Source: Ferrovibrio sp.
Lineage (GTDB): Bacteria; Pseudomonadota; Alphaproteobacteria; Ferrovibrionales; Ferrovibrionaceae
NCBI GenBank assembly: GCA_017991315.1
Contig: JAGOQS010000002.1
Coordinates: forward strand, 558,001-622,000
Direction of reading: 5' to 3'
Length of the DNA stretch: 64,000 nt
Part shown: piece after piece, positions 9,523 to 18,500 of the stretch
Numbering within the stretch: position 1 is the first letter of the stretch
How the letters are laid out: every line of letters starts with the position of its first letter
Program-made: the position numbers and the translations under genes
The notes under the pieces: model-generated
What the model was told of the DNA's origin: nothing
The model's input: only the letters and a program-made list of their open reading frames with translations
Databases searched by the model: none

Positions 9523-10312
9523 CGCCATAGGCGGCCTTGAACTGGCGCGTGAAATGCGCCTGATCAGTGAAGCCTGAGGCCAACGCGGCATCGGCCAGGC
9601 TGGCGCCGGCAACAATGCAGCGCCGCGCCTCGCGCAGGCGCTGCTGGCGGCGGTATTCGCTCGGGCTCAGGCCATAGAGGCGGCGGAAACCACGCGCCAG
9701 ATGGAAGCGGCTGATGCCGGCTTCCCGCGCCAGGGCAGCGATACCAATATCCTCCAGCAGACTGGCCTCCAGCAGGTCGCGGGCACGGCGCAGGCCCGGT
9801 GCGGCCGGCGGTGCCTGGCGTGGCGCCAGGCCGGCATAGCGCGGCAGCAGGATGCCCAGCACGCCAAGCAGGGCTTCATCGCGGCGTAGCCGGGTATCCG
9901 GTTCAGCCAAGCTGTCGAATGCCTCGGCAATCACCCGCGCCGCCATCTCGTCCTGTGCCAGCGGCTGGCGGAACAGCGGCTCGGCACCCGGTGCGCCGAA
10001 GCCTTCGCCGCCGAGATCGCGCAACAGCGGCACCGGCAGGTAGAGCATGCGATAGGTGAAGCCGCCGGCATCGGTGGGGCGGCCATCATGCACTTCCGCC
10101 GGATTGAACAGCATCAGCGCGCCAGGCCGGGTGCTGTAGCCGGCGCCCCGGCAGCGATAGCTCTGCGAACCGGTCTCGGTCATGCCGATGGCATAGGTTT
10201 CATGGGCATGGCGGTCATAGGCATGCTGCACGAACCGGGCACGCAGGGCCTCCAGCCCGGTGGCAGGATCCGCCACCAGCCTTACCCATTCTTCTACCTG
10301 CCGGATGCTCAT
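9479..10312 (-). CDS. AraC-family transcriptional regulator
   Basis: A 277-residue regulator. The N-terminal half is a cupin-like effector domain (HAHETYAIGMTETG..., LMLFNPAEVHDG). The C-terminal 100 residues contain the two AraC helix-turn-helix units (DIGIAALAREAGISRFHLARGFRRLYG and the SLADAALASGFTDQAHFTRQFKAAYGVTPG signature, given here in part). It is divergent from the DUF2000 gene with 84 bp between start codons, and a 9-bp direct repeat in that gap is a candidate binding site. The target is probably the DUF2000 gene. Its 3' end overlaps the preceding convergent gene by 44 bp. Confidence 0.9.
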   Translation of the reverse strand: MSIRQVEEWVRLVADPATGLEALRARFVQHAYDRHAHETYAIGMTETGSQSYRCRGAGYSTRPGALMLFNPAEVHDGRPTDAGGFTYRMLYLPVPLLRDLGGEGFGAPGAEPLFRQPLAQDEMAARVIAEAFDSLAEPDTRLRRDEALLGVLGILLPRYAGLAPRQAPPAAPGLRRARDLLEASLLEDIGIAALAREAGISRFHLARGFRRLYGLSPSEYRRQQRLREARRCIVAGASLADAALASGFTDQAHFTRQFKAAYGVTPGRWRQAAMPPG

Positions 10313-10363
10313 GGATGGATTCTGGGGCTGGCCGCCGGACTTGGCAAGGTCACATCCGTGCAA

Positions 10364-10387
10364 GACCGGCAGTCCCCGGACCGGCAG
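10364..10387. promoter_or_regulatory. direct-repeat candidate operator for the AraC regulator
   Basis: GACCGGCAG occurs at 10364-10372 and again at 10379-10387, a 15-base period. AraC-type proteins usually bind direct repeats. The repeats end 9 bases before the DUF2000 start codon, where no Shine-Dalgarno sequence is visible. Confidence 0.4.
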
Positions 10388-10396
10388 ACTGATGCT

Positions 10397-10807
10397 ATGC
10401 AGTTCGATACCAAGATCGCCCTGGCGCTGCGCGCCGATCTCCCTGTCTGGCAGAAACTCAATGTCGCCGCCTTCCTGGCCAGCGGCATCACCGGCAGCGA
10501 CCCCGCCCTGCTCGGCGAACCCTACCAGGATGCCTCCGGCAACCAGTATCTGCGCATGGTGCGCCAGCCAATGCTGGTTTTCGCCGCCGATGCCACCGAC
10601 CTCGCCCGCGCCCATGCCCGGGGGCTGGAGCGCGGCGTGCGCATGGCAGTCTATATCGAGCCGATGTTCTCAACCGGCCACGATGCCGCCAACCGTGAGA
10701 CGGTGGCGGCACGCCAGGCCAGCGACTTGCCGCTGGTCGGCATCGCCCTGCATGACGAGCGCAAGCTGGTCGACAAGGTGCTCAAGGGCCTGAAACTACA
10801 CCCTTAG
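10397..10807 (+). CDS. DUF2000 family protein
   Basis: The 136-residue protein matches DUF2000: it starts with a KIALALRADLPVWQKLNVAAFLASGI segment (a partial quotation) and has a YQDASGNQYLRMVRQPMLVF strand and a late DLPLVGIALHDERKLVDK motif. The family folds like peptidyl-tRNA hydrolase II but has no assigned activity. Genes of this family often sit beside AraC or Lrp-type regulators, as here. The first ATG of the frame is used; no good ribosome binding site precedes it. Its stop overlaps the stop of the convergent aminotransferase gene. Confidence 0.8.
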   Translation: MQFDTKIALALRADLPVWQKLNVAAFLASGITGSDPALLGEPYQDASGNQYLRMVRQPMLVFAADATDLARAHARGLERGVRMAVYIEPMFSTGHDAANRETVAARQASDLPLVGIALHDERKLVDKVLKGLKLHP

Positions 10808-11943
10808 CCAGAATACGCCTTCAGGCGTTTGGCAGCTTCATCCAGCGTCGCGTTGGTCTTGGCGAAGCAGAATCGCACCACGTTGCGAACATGGTTCTCG
10901 GCATAGAAGGCACTGACCGGAATAGCGGCAACGCCGGCCTCTGCCACCAGCTTCTGGCAATAGGCTGCGTCATCGGCATTGGCGCCGAGATCAACATTGA
11001 CAAAATATGTGCCCTGGCTCGGCAGCACGGTAAAGCCGGCTTCGCTCAGGCTTTTCGAGAAGCGGTCGCGCGCCGCCTGCAGTTCGGCGCGCATGCCAGT
11101 GTAATAATCATCGTCCTTCATCAGGCCATAGGCCACGGCAGCCTGCAGGTTCGGCGGCGTGGTGAAGGTGACGAACTGATGCGCCTTGGCCAGCACGCGC
11201 ATGATCTTCGGTGCGGCGACGACCAGACCAACCTTCCAGCCGGTGAGCGAGAAAATCTTGCCGGCCGAGCCGATCTTGATGCAGCGCTCGCGCAGTCCGG
11301 GCAAGCCGATCAGCGGCTGATGCTGGCGGCCATCGAAAATCACATGCTCCCAGACTTCATCGCAGATCGCGATGGCATCATGCTCGATCAGGAAGCGGCC
11401 GAGCAGTTCCAGGTCCTCGCGCGGGAAGATGCTGCCCGCCGGATTGAGCGGGTTGTTCAGCAACACGGCGCGGGTCTTCGGGGTGAAAGCGGCGCGCAGG
11501 TCTTCTTCCGTGATGCGCCAATGCGGCGGCTTCAGCGTGACGAAACGCGGCACGCCACCAGCGCGCTGCACCAGCGGCAGATAGGCATCGTACATCGGCT
11601 GGAACAGCACCACTTCATCGCCCGGCCGCAGCACCGCCATCAGCGAATCGGCCAGCGCCTCGGTGGCGCCAGAGGTCACCATCACCTCGGTTTCCCAGTC
11701 GATATCGAGGCCCTGGAAGCGCTTGTAATGCGCAGCGACAGCCTGACGCAGTTCAGGGATTCCCATCATCGGCGGATACTGGTTCCAGCCATGCACCACC
11801 GCTTCCGCCGCCTTTTCGCGCACATCCAGCGGTCCTGGATCATCGGGAAAACCCTGGCCCAGATTCACCGCCTGGTGCTCGCGCGCCAGCCGGCTCATGG
11901 TTTCGAAGATGGTGGTGGGGATATCGGCGAAAATCGGATTCAT
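10804..11943 (-). CDS. class I/II PLP-dependent aminotransferase (kynurenine/methionine aminotransferase-like)
   Basis: A 379-residue fold-type I aminotransferase. The motifs are NLGQGFPD near the N terminus, SGATEAL, NNPLNPAG, ICDEVWEH (Asp195 for the PLP nitrogen) and SAGKIFSLTGWK with Lys229 as the Schiff-base lysine. This pattern fits the KAT/YbdL group, which transaminates methionine, glutamine or aromatic amino acids. It begins 8 bp after the malonyl-CoA synthetase gene on the same strand, so the two are co-transcribed, though no metabolic link between them is evident. Confidence 0.9.
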   Translation of the reverse strand: MNPIFADIPTTIFETMSRLAREHQAVNLGQGFPDDPGPLDVREKAAEAVVHGWNQYPPMMGIPELRQAVAAHYKRFQGLDIDWETEVMVTSGATEALADSLMAVLRPGDEVVLFQPMYDAYLPLVQRAGGVPRFVTLKPPHWRITEEDLRAAFTPKTRAVLLNNPLNPAGSIFPREDLELLGRFLIEHDAIAICDEVWEHVIFDGRQHQPLIGLPGLRERCIKIGSAGKIFSLTGWKVGLVVAAPKIMRVLAKAHQFVTFTTPPNLQAAVAYGLMKDDDYYTGMRAELQAARDRFSKSLSEAGFTVLPSQGTYFVNVDLGANADDAAYCQKLVAEAGVAAIPVSAFYAENHVRNVVRFCFAKTNATLDEAAKRLKAYSG

Positions 11944-11951
11944 GGTGACGC

Positions 11952-13466
11952 TTACTTATAGAGGTCCTTGAACTGATCGCGGAGCAGGTTCTTCTGCACC
12001 TTGCCCATGGTGTTGCGCGGCAGGTCTTCCATGAAGATGACGCGCTTGGGCTGCTTGAATTTGGCCAGGCGGCCTTCGAGTGCCTTAAGTACAGCAGCTT
12101 CATCCAGCGGCGAAGCCTTGTCCTTCACCACCACTGCCGTCACGCCCTCGCCGAAATCCTTGTGTGGCACACCGACCACGGCGCTTTCGATCACACCCGG
12201 CATGCCATCGATCTCGGTTTCGACTTCCTTGGGATAGACGTTGTAGCCACCGGAGATGATCAGATCCTTGCCGCGACCGACAATATGGACATAACCGCGG
12301 TCATCAACCTTGCCGAGATCGCCGGTGATGAAGAAACCGTCATCGCGGAATTCAGCCTTGGTCTTTTCCGGCATGCGCCAGTAGCCCTGGAACACATTCG
12401 GGCCCTTCACCTCGATCATGCCGATATCGTTGGTGCCAAGCAGCTTGCCGCTTTCCGGATCGGCAATGCGCAGGGAAACCCCCGGCAGCGGGAAACCCAC
12501 CGTGCCGGCAATGCGCTCGGCATCATAGGGGTTGGAGGTGTTCATGTTGGTCTCGGTCATGCCGTAGCGCTCGAGAATGCGATGCCCGGTGCGGGCTTCC
12601 CATTCGCGGTGCGTATCGGCCAGCAGCGGCGCCGAACCGGAAATGAACAGGCGGATATGCTTGACCAGATCCTTGTTGAGGTCCGGATGCTCCAGCAGGC
12701 GGACATAGAAGGTCGGCACGCCCATCATGCTGGTGGCGCGCGGCAGCAGCTTGATCACCTGATCGGCATCGAATTTCGGCAGAAACAGCATCGAGGCGCC
12801 GGCCAGCAGCACGACGTTGGTGGCGACGAACAAGCCATGGGTGTGGAAGATCGGCAATGCATGCAGCAGCACATCCTTCGCCGTGTAGCGCCAATAGGCC
12901 TGCAATGTCTCGGCATTCGAGAACAGGTTGGCATGGCTCAGCATCGCGCCCTTGGAGCGCCCGGTGGTGCCAGAGGTGTAGAGGATCGCCGCCAGATCAT
13001 CCGACTTGCGTTCGACCGGCGCGAAGCTCTCGGCAGCGCCTTGGATGGCCTCCATCAGCGTGCCATCGGCCTTGCTACCAAGCGTGAGGCAATGCGCCAC
13101 GCCAAGCCTGCCGGCAAGGGCGGCGAGCTCATCAGCACCCTTCGGCCGACCGACGACGATGCGCGGCTCGGCATCACCGATGAAGTATTCCAGTTCGGCC
13201 AGCGTGTAGCCGACATTGAGCGGTAAATAGACACCACCCGCCGCAACCACACCGAGATACAGAATCAGCGCTTCCGGCGACTTGTCCAACTGCACGGCGA
13301 CCCGGTCACCCGGCTGCACACCCAGGCGAATGAGCGTGTTGGCGAAGCGCGCCGCCAGCTTGAAGGCATCGGCATAGCTGAACACGCGGCCATCATCGGC
13401 CTCGATGAAGGTCTTGGAGGGGTCGCTGACCCGCGCCTGAACTAAACTGACAAGATTGTGATTCAT
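11952..13466 (-). CDS. matB: malonyl-CoA synthetase (acyl-AMP-forming)
   Basis: Start 13466 gives 504 residues, the usual MatB length; the frame is open a further 25 codons upstream. Adenylate-forming motifs are present: YTSGTTGRSKGAMLSH (A3), ERYGMTETNMNTSNPY (A5, very close to what I remember of MatB), GDLGKVDDRGYVHIVGRGKD (A7/A8) and a C-terminal PRNTMGKVQK lysine (A10). It should convert malonate, CoA and ATP to malonyl-CoA in the cytosol. No malonyl-CoA decarboxylase or malonate transporter gene lies beside it, so the role may be detoxification or salvage of malonate. Confidence 0.88.
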   Translation of the reverse strand: MNHNLVSLVQARVSDPSKTFIEADDGRVFSYADAFKLAARFANTLIRLGVQPGDRVAVQLDKSPEALILYLGVVAAGGVYLPLNVGYTLAELEYFIGDAEPRIVVGRPKGADELAALAGRLGVAHCLTLGSKADGTLMEAIQGAAESFAPVERKSDDLAAILYTSGTTGRSKGAMLSHANLFSNAETLQAYWRYTAKDVLLHALPIFHTHGLFVATNVVLLAGASMLFLPKFDADQVIKLLPRATSMMGVPTFYVRLLEHPDLNKDLVKHIRLFISGSAPLLADTHREWEARTGHRILERYGMTETNMNTSNPYDAERIAGTVGFPLPGVSLRIADPESGKLLGTNDIGMIEVKGPNVFQGYWRMPEKTKAEFRDDGFFITGDLGKVDDRGYVHIVGRGKDLIISGGYNVYPKEVETEIDGMPGVIESAVVGVPHKDFGEGVTAVVVKDKASPLDEAAVLKALEGRLAKFKQPKRVIFMEDLPRNTMGKVQKNLLRDQFKDLYK

Positions 13467-13615
13467 CCCGGTCGTCCCGTTATCCCCTTCCAGGGGTTCG
13501 ATTTCGCGCCCCATTACGACCAAGGCAGGCTGCTCATGCAAGCCTTGGGGTGATCTATCCTGGCTGATTTTCCGTACTAAAAGTGGTAACTAGTCGGTCG
13601 CTCAAGGAGGAACCT

Positions 13616-14425
13616 ATGCGCCCTGTCACCTTTACGCGTCTCGCCCTGTCCCTCGGCCTCGGCCTTGGTCTCGGCACCGCCATCGCCCAGCCGGCCCAAG
13701 CACTGGACCTGGCTGGCCTGAACAACCGCAACGAGTTGGTGCTGTTCACCGACAAGGCGCCCGGCAAGGCCAGGACCCTGCCGGTCACCGGCGTCGAGGG
13801 CAAGCTGCTCGGCATCGACCTGCGACCGGCCACCAATACGCTCTATGGCATCAGTTCCTCGGGCGTGCTCTACACCATCGACACCAAGACCGGCGCCGCC
13901 AAGGCCGGCCCGAAGCTGAGCGTGGCGCTGGATGCCATCGATGCCCTGGTGGTGGACTTCAACCCGCAGGCCGACCGCCTGCGCGTGATCGGCTCGACGG
14001 GCCAGAATCTGCGCGTGAATGTCGAGACCGGCCAGACCATCGTGGACGGCAAGCTGGCCTACAGCGCCAAGGATGGTGCTGCCGGCAAGGCGCCGATGGT
14101 CACTGCCGGCGCCTATATCAATTCCTATCCGGCGGCGAAGCAGACTCAGCTCTTTGAATTCGACAGCGGCTTGCCGGCCTATATCGTGCAGGACCCGCCG
14201 AATGACGGCCAGCTCCGCACCATTGCCGCCGTGAAGTTGAACAAGGGCGCGGTGATCAGCGGTATCGATATCTACACCGATGCCAAGGATGACTATCACG
14301 GCTTCGCGGTGATCGGCGCCGCGCTTTACCGCTTCGATGTCGGCACCGGCAAGCTTGGCCGCATCGGCACCGTCGGCAAGGGCGACGCCGCCCTGATCGA
14401 CGTCGCCGTGCTCAACCTGCGCTGA
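13616..14425 (+). CDS. DUF4394 domain exported protein
   Basis: A strong AAGGAGG site precedes the ATG at 13616. The 269-residue product has a signal peptide (Arg/Leu/Gly-rich hydrophobic run ending AQA) and one DUF4394 domain, including the diagnostic VDFNPQADRLRVIGSTGQN segment. The domain is a predicted beta-propeller-like repeat fold with units such as GIDLRPATNTLYGISSSG and LYTIDTKTGAA. It is presumably periplasmic. The stop overlaps the next start as TGATG, tying it to the cupredoxin gene. The biochemical role of the family is unknown. Confidence 0.85.
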   Translation: MRPVTFTRLALSLGLGLGLGTAIAQPAQALDLAGLNNRNELVLFTDKAPGKARTLPVTGVEGKLLGIDLRPATNTLYGISSSGVLYTIDTKTGAAKAGPKLSVALDAIDALVVDFNPQADRLRVIGSTGQNLRVNVETGQTIVDGKLAYSAKDGAAGKAPMVTAGAYINSYPAAKQTQLFEFDSGLPAYIVQDPPNDGQLRTIAAVKLNKGAVISGIDIYTDAKDDYHGFAVIGAALYRFDVGTGKLGRIGTVGKGDAALIDVAVLNLR

Positions 14426-14778
14426 TGGCCCTGATCCGTCCGCGCGACCTGCTGCTTGGCCTGGCCCTGGGCATCCTGGGGCTGGGCCTTGCGCTGCTGC
14501 CCGGCACGGGCATCGGGCAGGCAAATCAGGCTGTGATCCGCCAGCAGGGTATCGCCTTCGCCCCAGCCAGCGCGCGCATCGCAGTGGGCGGCAAGGTGGT
14601 GTTCGAGAACCGCGACCCCTTTGCGCATAATGTCTATTCACCCACTGCCGGCGGCACTTTCGATATCGGTCTGCAGGAGCCTGGCGCGGAAACCAGCGTC
14701 AGCTTCGCCAAGGCCGGCGCCTATGAAGTGCGCTGCCGTATCCACCCCAAGATGCGGGCCGAGATTACCGTGCAGTGA
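14425..14778 (+). CDS. cupredoxin-fold copper protein (plastocyanin/azurin-like)
   Basis: A 117-residue protein with an N-terminal hydrophobic export signal or anchor (about residues 8-30) and a single cupredoxin domain. The type I copper ligands are visible as His in DPFAHNVYS and Cys-x3-His-x2-Met in VRCRIHPKMR; the Cys/His spacing is short and typical of small methylamine- or plastocyanin-like proteins. It is translationally coupled to the DUF4394 gene (TGATG), suggesting a joint periplasmic redox or copper-binding function. The 3' end overlaps mtgA by 14 bp. Confidence 0.85.
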   Translation: MALIRPRDLLLGLALGILGLGLALLPGTGIGQANQAVIRQQGIAFAPASARIAVGGKVVFENRDPFAHNVYSPTAGGTFDIGLQEPGAETSVSFAKAGAYEVRCRIHPKMRAEITVQ

Positions 14779-15457
14779 GGAAGCAGCCGGTCTGCTCAGA
14801 CCCGAGTTGACCGCTGCGGTTGGTAATCGTGGCGGCGCGCGCCTCGATATAGGCGGTGGGCCGTGCCGCGCTCCAGCGGATCGGATTGGGCAGCACGGCG
14901 GCAAGACGCACCGCCTGCGCCTGGGTGAGGTCCGCAGCCGAGCGACCGAAATGGGCCTGAGCGGCGGCTTCAGCGCCAAAGATGCCTGGCCCCCATTCGG
15001 CGATATTCAGATAGATTTCCAAAATCCGCCGCTTAGGCCATAGCATATCCAGCGCCAGGGCCAGAGGCGCCTCCAGTGCCTTGCGCACGAAGCCGCCGCC
15101 ATTCCATAGAAAGAGATTGCGCGCCACCTGCATGCTGATCGTGCTGGCGCCACGCAGCCGGCCGGATTCCTGATAATCCTCCAGGGCATCGCGCACCGCG
15201 CCAAGATCGATGCCGGCATGCAGGCAGAAGCGGGCATCCTCGGAAGCCACCACTGCCTGCCGCAATGGCCGGGCAACCCGCTCCAGGGCAACAGGGCGAT
15301 AGCGGATGCTTTCGCCCTGCACGGCGCGGATCGCCATCAGCGGCGTTGCCGGCGGGTCAACCCAGCGATACAGCACCAGCCCTGCGGCCCAGAGCAGCAG
15401 CAGGAAGCAGAAGGCCAGTAGAGCCATGCGCAGGAGGCGGCGGAACAGTCCGATCAT
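14765..15457 (-). CDS. mtgA: monofunctional biosynthetic peptidoglycan transglycosylase
   Basis: A 230-residue GT51 enzyme with one N-terminal membrane anchor (about residues 9-31). The catalytic motifs are EDARFCLHAGID (first catalytic Glu), GASTISMQVARNLFLW and KRRILEIYLNIAEWG, followed by GAEAAAQAHFG. No transpeptidase domain follows, as expected for MtgA. It polymerises lipid II into glycan strands on the periplasmic face. It overlaps the 3' end of the convergent cupredoxin gene and is transcribed alone. Confidence 0.93.
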   Translation of the reverse strand: MIGLFRRLLRMALLAFCFLLLLWAAGLVLYRWVDPPATPLMAIRAVQGESIRYRPVALERVARPLRQAVVASEDARFCLHAGIDLGAVRDALEDYQESGRLRGASTISMQVARNLFLWNGGGFVRKALEAPLALALDMLWPKRRILEIYLNIAEWGPGIFGAEAAAQAHFGRSAADLTQAQAVRLAAVLPNPIRWSAARPTAYIEARAATITNRSGQLGSEQTGCFLTAR

Positions 15458-15573
15458 GATGCCAGGAAAACCGCGAAACTGGGCGATTTCAAGGAATTGA
15501 TGCCTGGACAGGGGCTGCCCGCCGGGGGTTTACTCGGCCCAGGCGCAACAACTATGGGGAGGCATGGCGCGGG

Positions 15574-18500
15574 ATGCTGCAGGGCACGGCAATTTTGCTG
15601 CTGTCGCTGGCCTATCTCGGCCTGCTATTCGCCATCGCCCATGCCGGCGATCGGCTTAGCCCACGCTGGTATACAGGCCGTATCGGCGCCATCATTTATT
15701 CGCTGTCGCTGGCGATCTATTGCACCTCCTGGACCTTCTATGGCTCGGTCGGCCGCGCCGCCACGGTAGGCGCCGACTTCATCCTGATCTATGTCGGCCC
15801 GATCCTGGCGATCACCGCCGGCTATCCGCTGATGCGCAAGATGATCGCGGTATCGCGGCGCCAGAATGTCACCTCGATTGCCGACTTCCTTGGCTCGCGC
15901 TACGGCAAGAGCCGCGCTGTTGCGGTGCTGGCGACCCTGACAGCCGTGATCGGCGTGCTGCCGTATATCGCGCTGCAGATGCAGGCGGTGACCATCACCT
16001 TCGAGGTGCTGGTCGGCACCGATGTGGCGCATCTGCTCAACGCCACCCTGCCGCCGCCCTGGCGCGACACTTCGATGTTCGTCGCCGCCATCATGGCGCT
16101 ATTCACTATCCTGTTCGGCGTGCGCAGCGTGCAGGCGACAGAGCAGCATCGCGGCATGATGCTGGCCATTGCCTTCGAATCCCTGGTCAAACTCGCAGCC
16201 CTGCTGCTGGTCGGCAGCTTTGTTGTCTTCGGCCTGTTCGACAACCCTGTCCGGCTGCTGTCAGCCATCGTCGATGCCCCCGACCTGACGCAGCGCCTCA
16301 CGGCCGGCTTCGGCACCAACTGGATCGTGATGACGATCCTCTCCGGCTTTGCCTTCCTCTGCCTGCCGCGTCAGTTCCATGTCGCGGTGGTGGAGCATGG
16401 CGACCCCTCCTCGCTACAGACCGCCCGCTGGCTGTTTCCGGTCTATCTCATCGTCATCAACATTTTCGTGGTGCCGATTGCCGCCGCCGGCCTGCTGCTG
16501 ATCGGCAAGGGCGCCAACCCGGACCTGTTCGTCATCACCCTGCCGCTGCTGGCGGAGCAGCAAGCGGTCGCCGCCTTCGCCTTCATCGGCGGCCTGTCAG
16601 CGGCCACCTCGATGGTGATCGTCGCATGCATGGCGCTATCGATCATGGTGTCGAATGAACTGGTCACGCCCTTCCTGCTGCGCTCGCGCGCCGGCGGCTC
16701 CGGCGAGGTCGGTCGCCTGGTGCTGAATGTACGACGCGGCGCCGTGGTGGTGATCCTGCTGCTGGCCTATATCTACCATTCCTGGATCGCCGGCCATCTG
16801 CCGCTTGCCTCCATCGGCATGATCTCGTTCTGCGCCGTGGCGAATTTCGCGCCGGCAGTGCTGCTCGGACTCTACTGGCGCGGCGCGCATCGCTATGGCG
16901 TGATCGCCGGCCTCACCGCCGGCTTCGCAGTGTGGCTCTACACCTTGCTGCTCCCCTCCATTGAGGGCGCCAAGCGTGGCACGCCAATGCAGCCGCCGCT
17001 GGCCGATTATCTGCCGGCGCCACTGGATGGCTTTGATCCGACCCTGCAGGGCTTCATTGCCTGCCAGATCGTCAACCTGATCCTGCTGGTGCTGGTGTCC
17101 TTGCTGGCAGCACCCCGCGCCCGTGATATCGAGCAAGCGGAAATCTTCGTATCTGGCGGCGATGGCGATCTGCCACAACCGCCAGTCAATGACGACGCCA
17201 CGCATGATCCGCGCATCGAGGAACTGCGTGCCGTTGCCGTCCGCTTCCTTGGTGTCGACCGCGTGCAGCGCGCTTTCGGCAACCGCCGCATGAGCCTGCC
17301 GGAAGCCGTTGCCTTCACCGAGCATCTGCTTTCCGGCGCCATTGGTGCTGCCTCGGCGCGCATCGTGATGGCCTCGGCCCAGGCCAAGGGCAATCTCAGC
17401 CCGCGTGCCGCCCGCGCCATGCTGGGCGAGGCTTCGGAAGCGATCCGCCACAATCTCGATCTGCTGCGTACCACACTCGACCATATCGGCCAGGGTATCG
17501 GCGTGTTCGATAACCAGCGTCGCCTCGCGGCCTGGAACCAGCGGTTCTTCGACCTGCTCGGCCTGCCAGCCAATCTCGCCGAGATCGGCGTGCGGGTGGA
17601 CGACATGGCGAGCCACGGTACGCCGGAGCTGACCCAGATCCTGGCTACCCATGCGCCGCGCTCGGGCACCGGCAGCCGCATCCATGAACGCCGCCGCAGC
17701 GATGGTGCTGTACTGGAAATCCGCATCGACCCGATGCCGGACGGCGGTTTCGTCGCCACCTGCACCGACGTGACCGAGCGCGTGCGTGCGGCGGAGGCCT
17801 TGCGCGCCTCGGAACGCGCCATCCGTGTCTATACCGATAACGTGCCGGTGCTGATCGCGTATGTGGATCGCGATGAGCGCTACCGCTTCACCAACATGCC
17901 GTTCCGCCGCGCGCTGAACCTGCCGCAGGAGCAGATCGACGGCAAGCCGATCCGCGAGATGCTATCGGCGGAACGCTACGAGCGCCTGCGGCCCTATATC
18001 GATGCGGCGCTGGCCGGACGGCGCCAGAGTTTCGAAATCGAATTCCCCACTAACGACGAAAAGATCGAGGTGGCGCAGGGCACCTATATCCCGCACCGCG
18101 ATGCCAGCGGCAGCATTGCTGGATTCTTCCTGCTGTATCAGGACATCACGGAGCGGCGTCGGGCCGATGCCGCGCTGCGCGCCGCCTATGCCAGCCTGGA
18201 ACGCCGCGTCGCCGAGCGCACCGCCGAGTTGGAAAAATCCCGTGCCGAGGCAGAGGCCGCCAATCTCGGCAAAACCCGCTTCCTTGCCGCTGCCAGCCAT
18301 GACCTTTTGCAGCCGCTGCATGCCGCACGGCTATTCACCGCCGCCCTGGCCGAGCGCGAACCGGAAAACGATCTGGTCGCCCGCATCGACCATGGCCTTG
18401 GCGCGGTGGAAGCCCTGCTCGATGCCCTGCTCGATATCTCCAAGCTGGATGCCGGCGCGGTGCGGCCGGAGCCGCGCCCGGTGGCGCTCGACCCGTTGCT

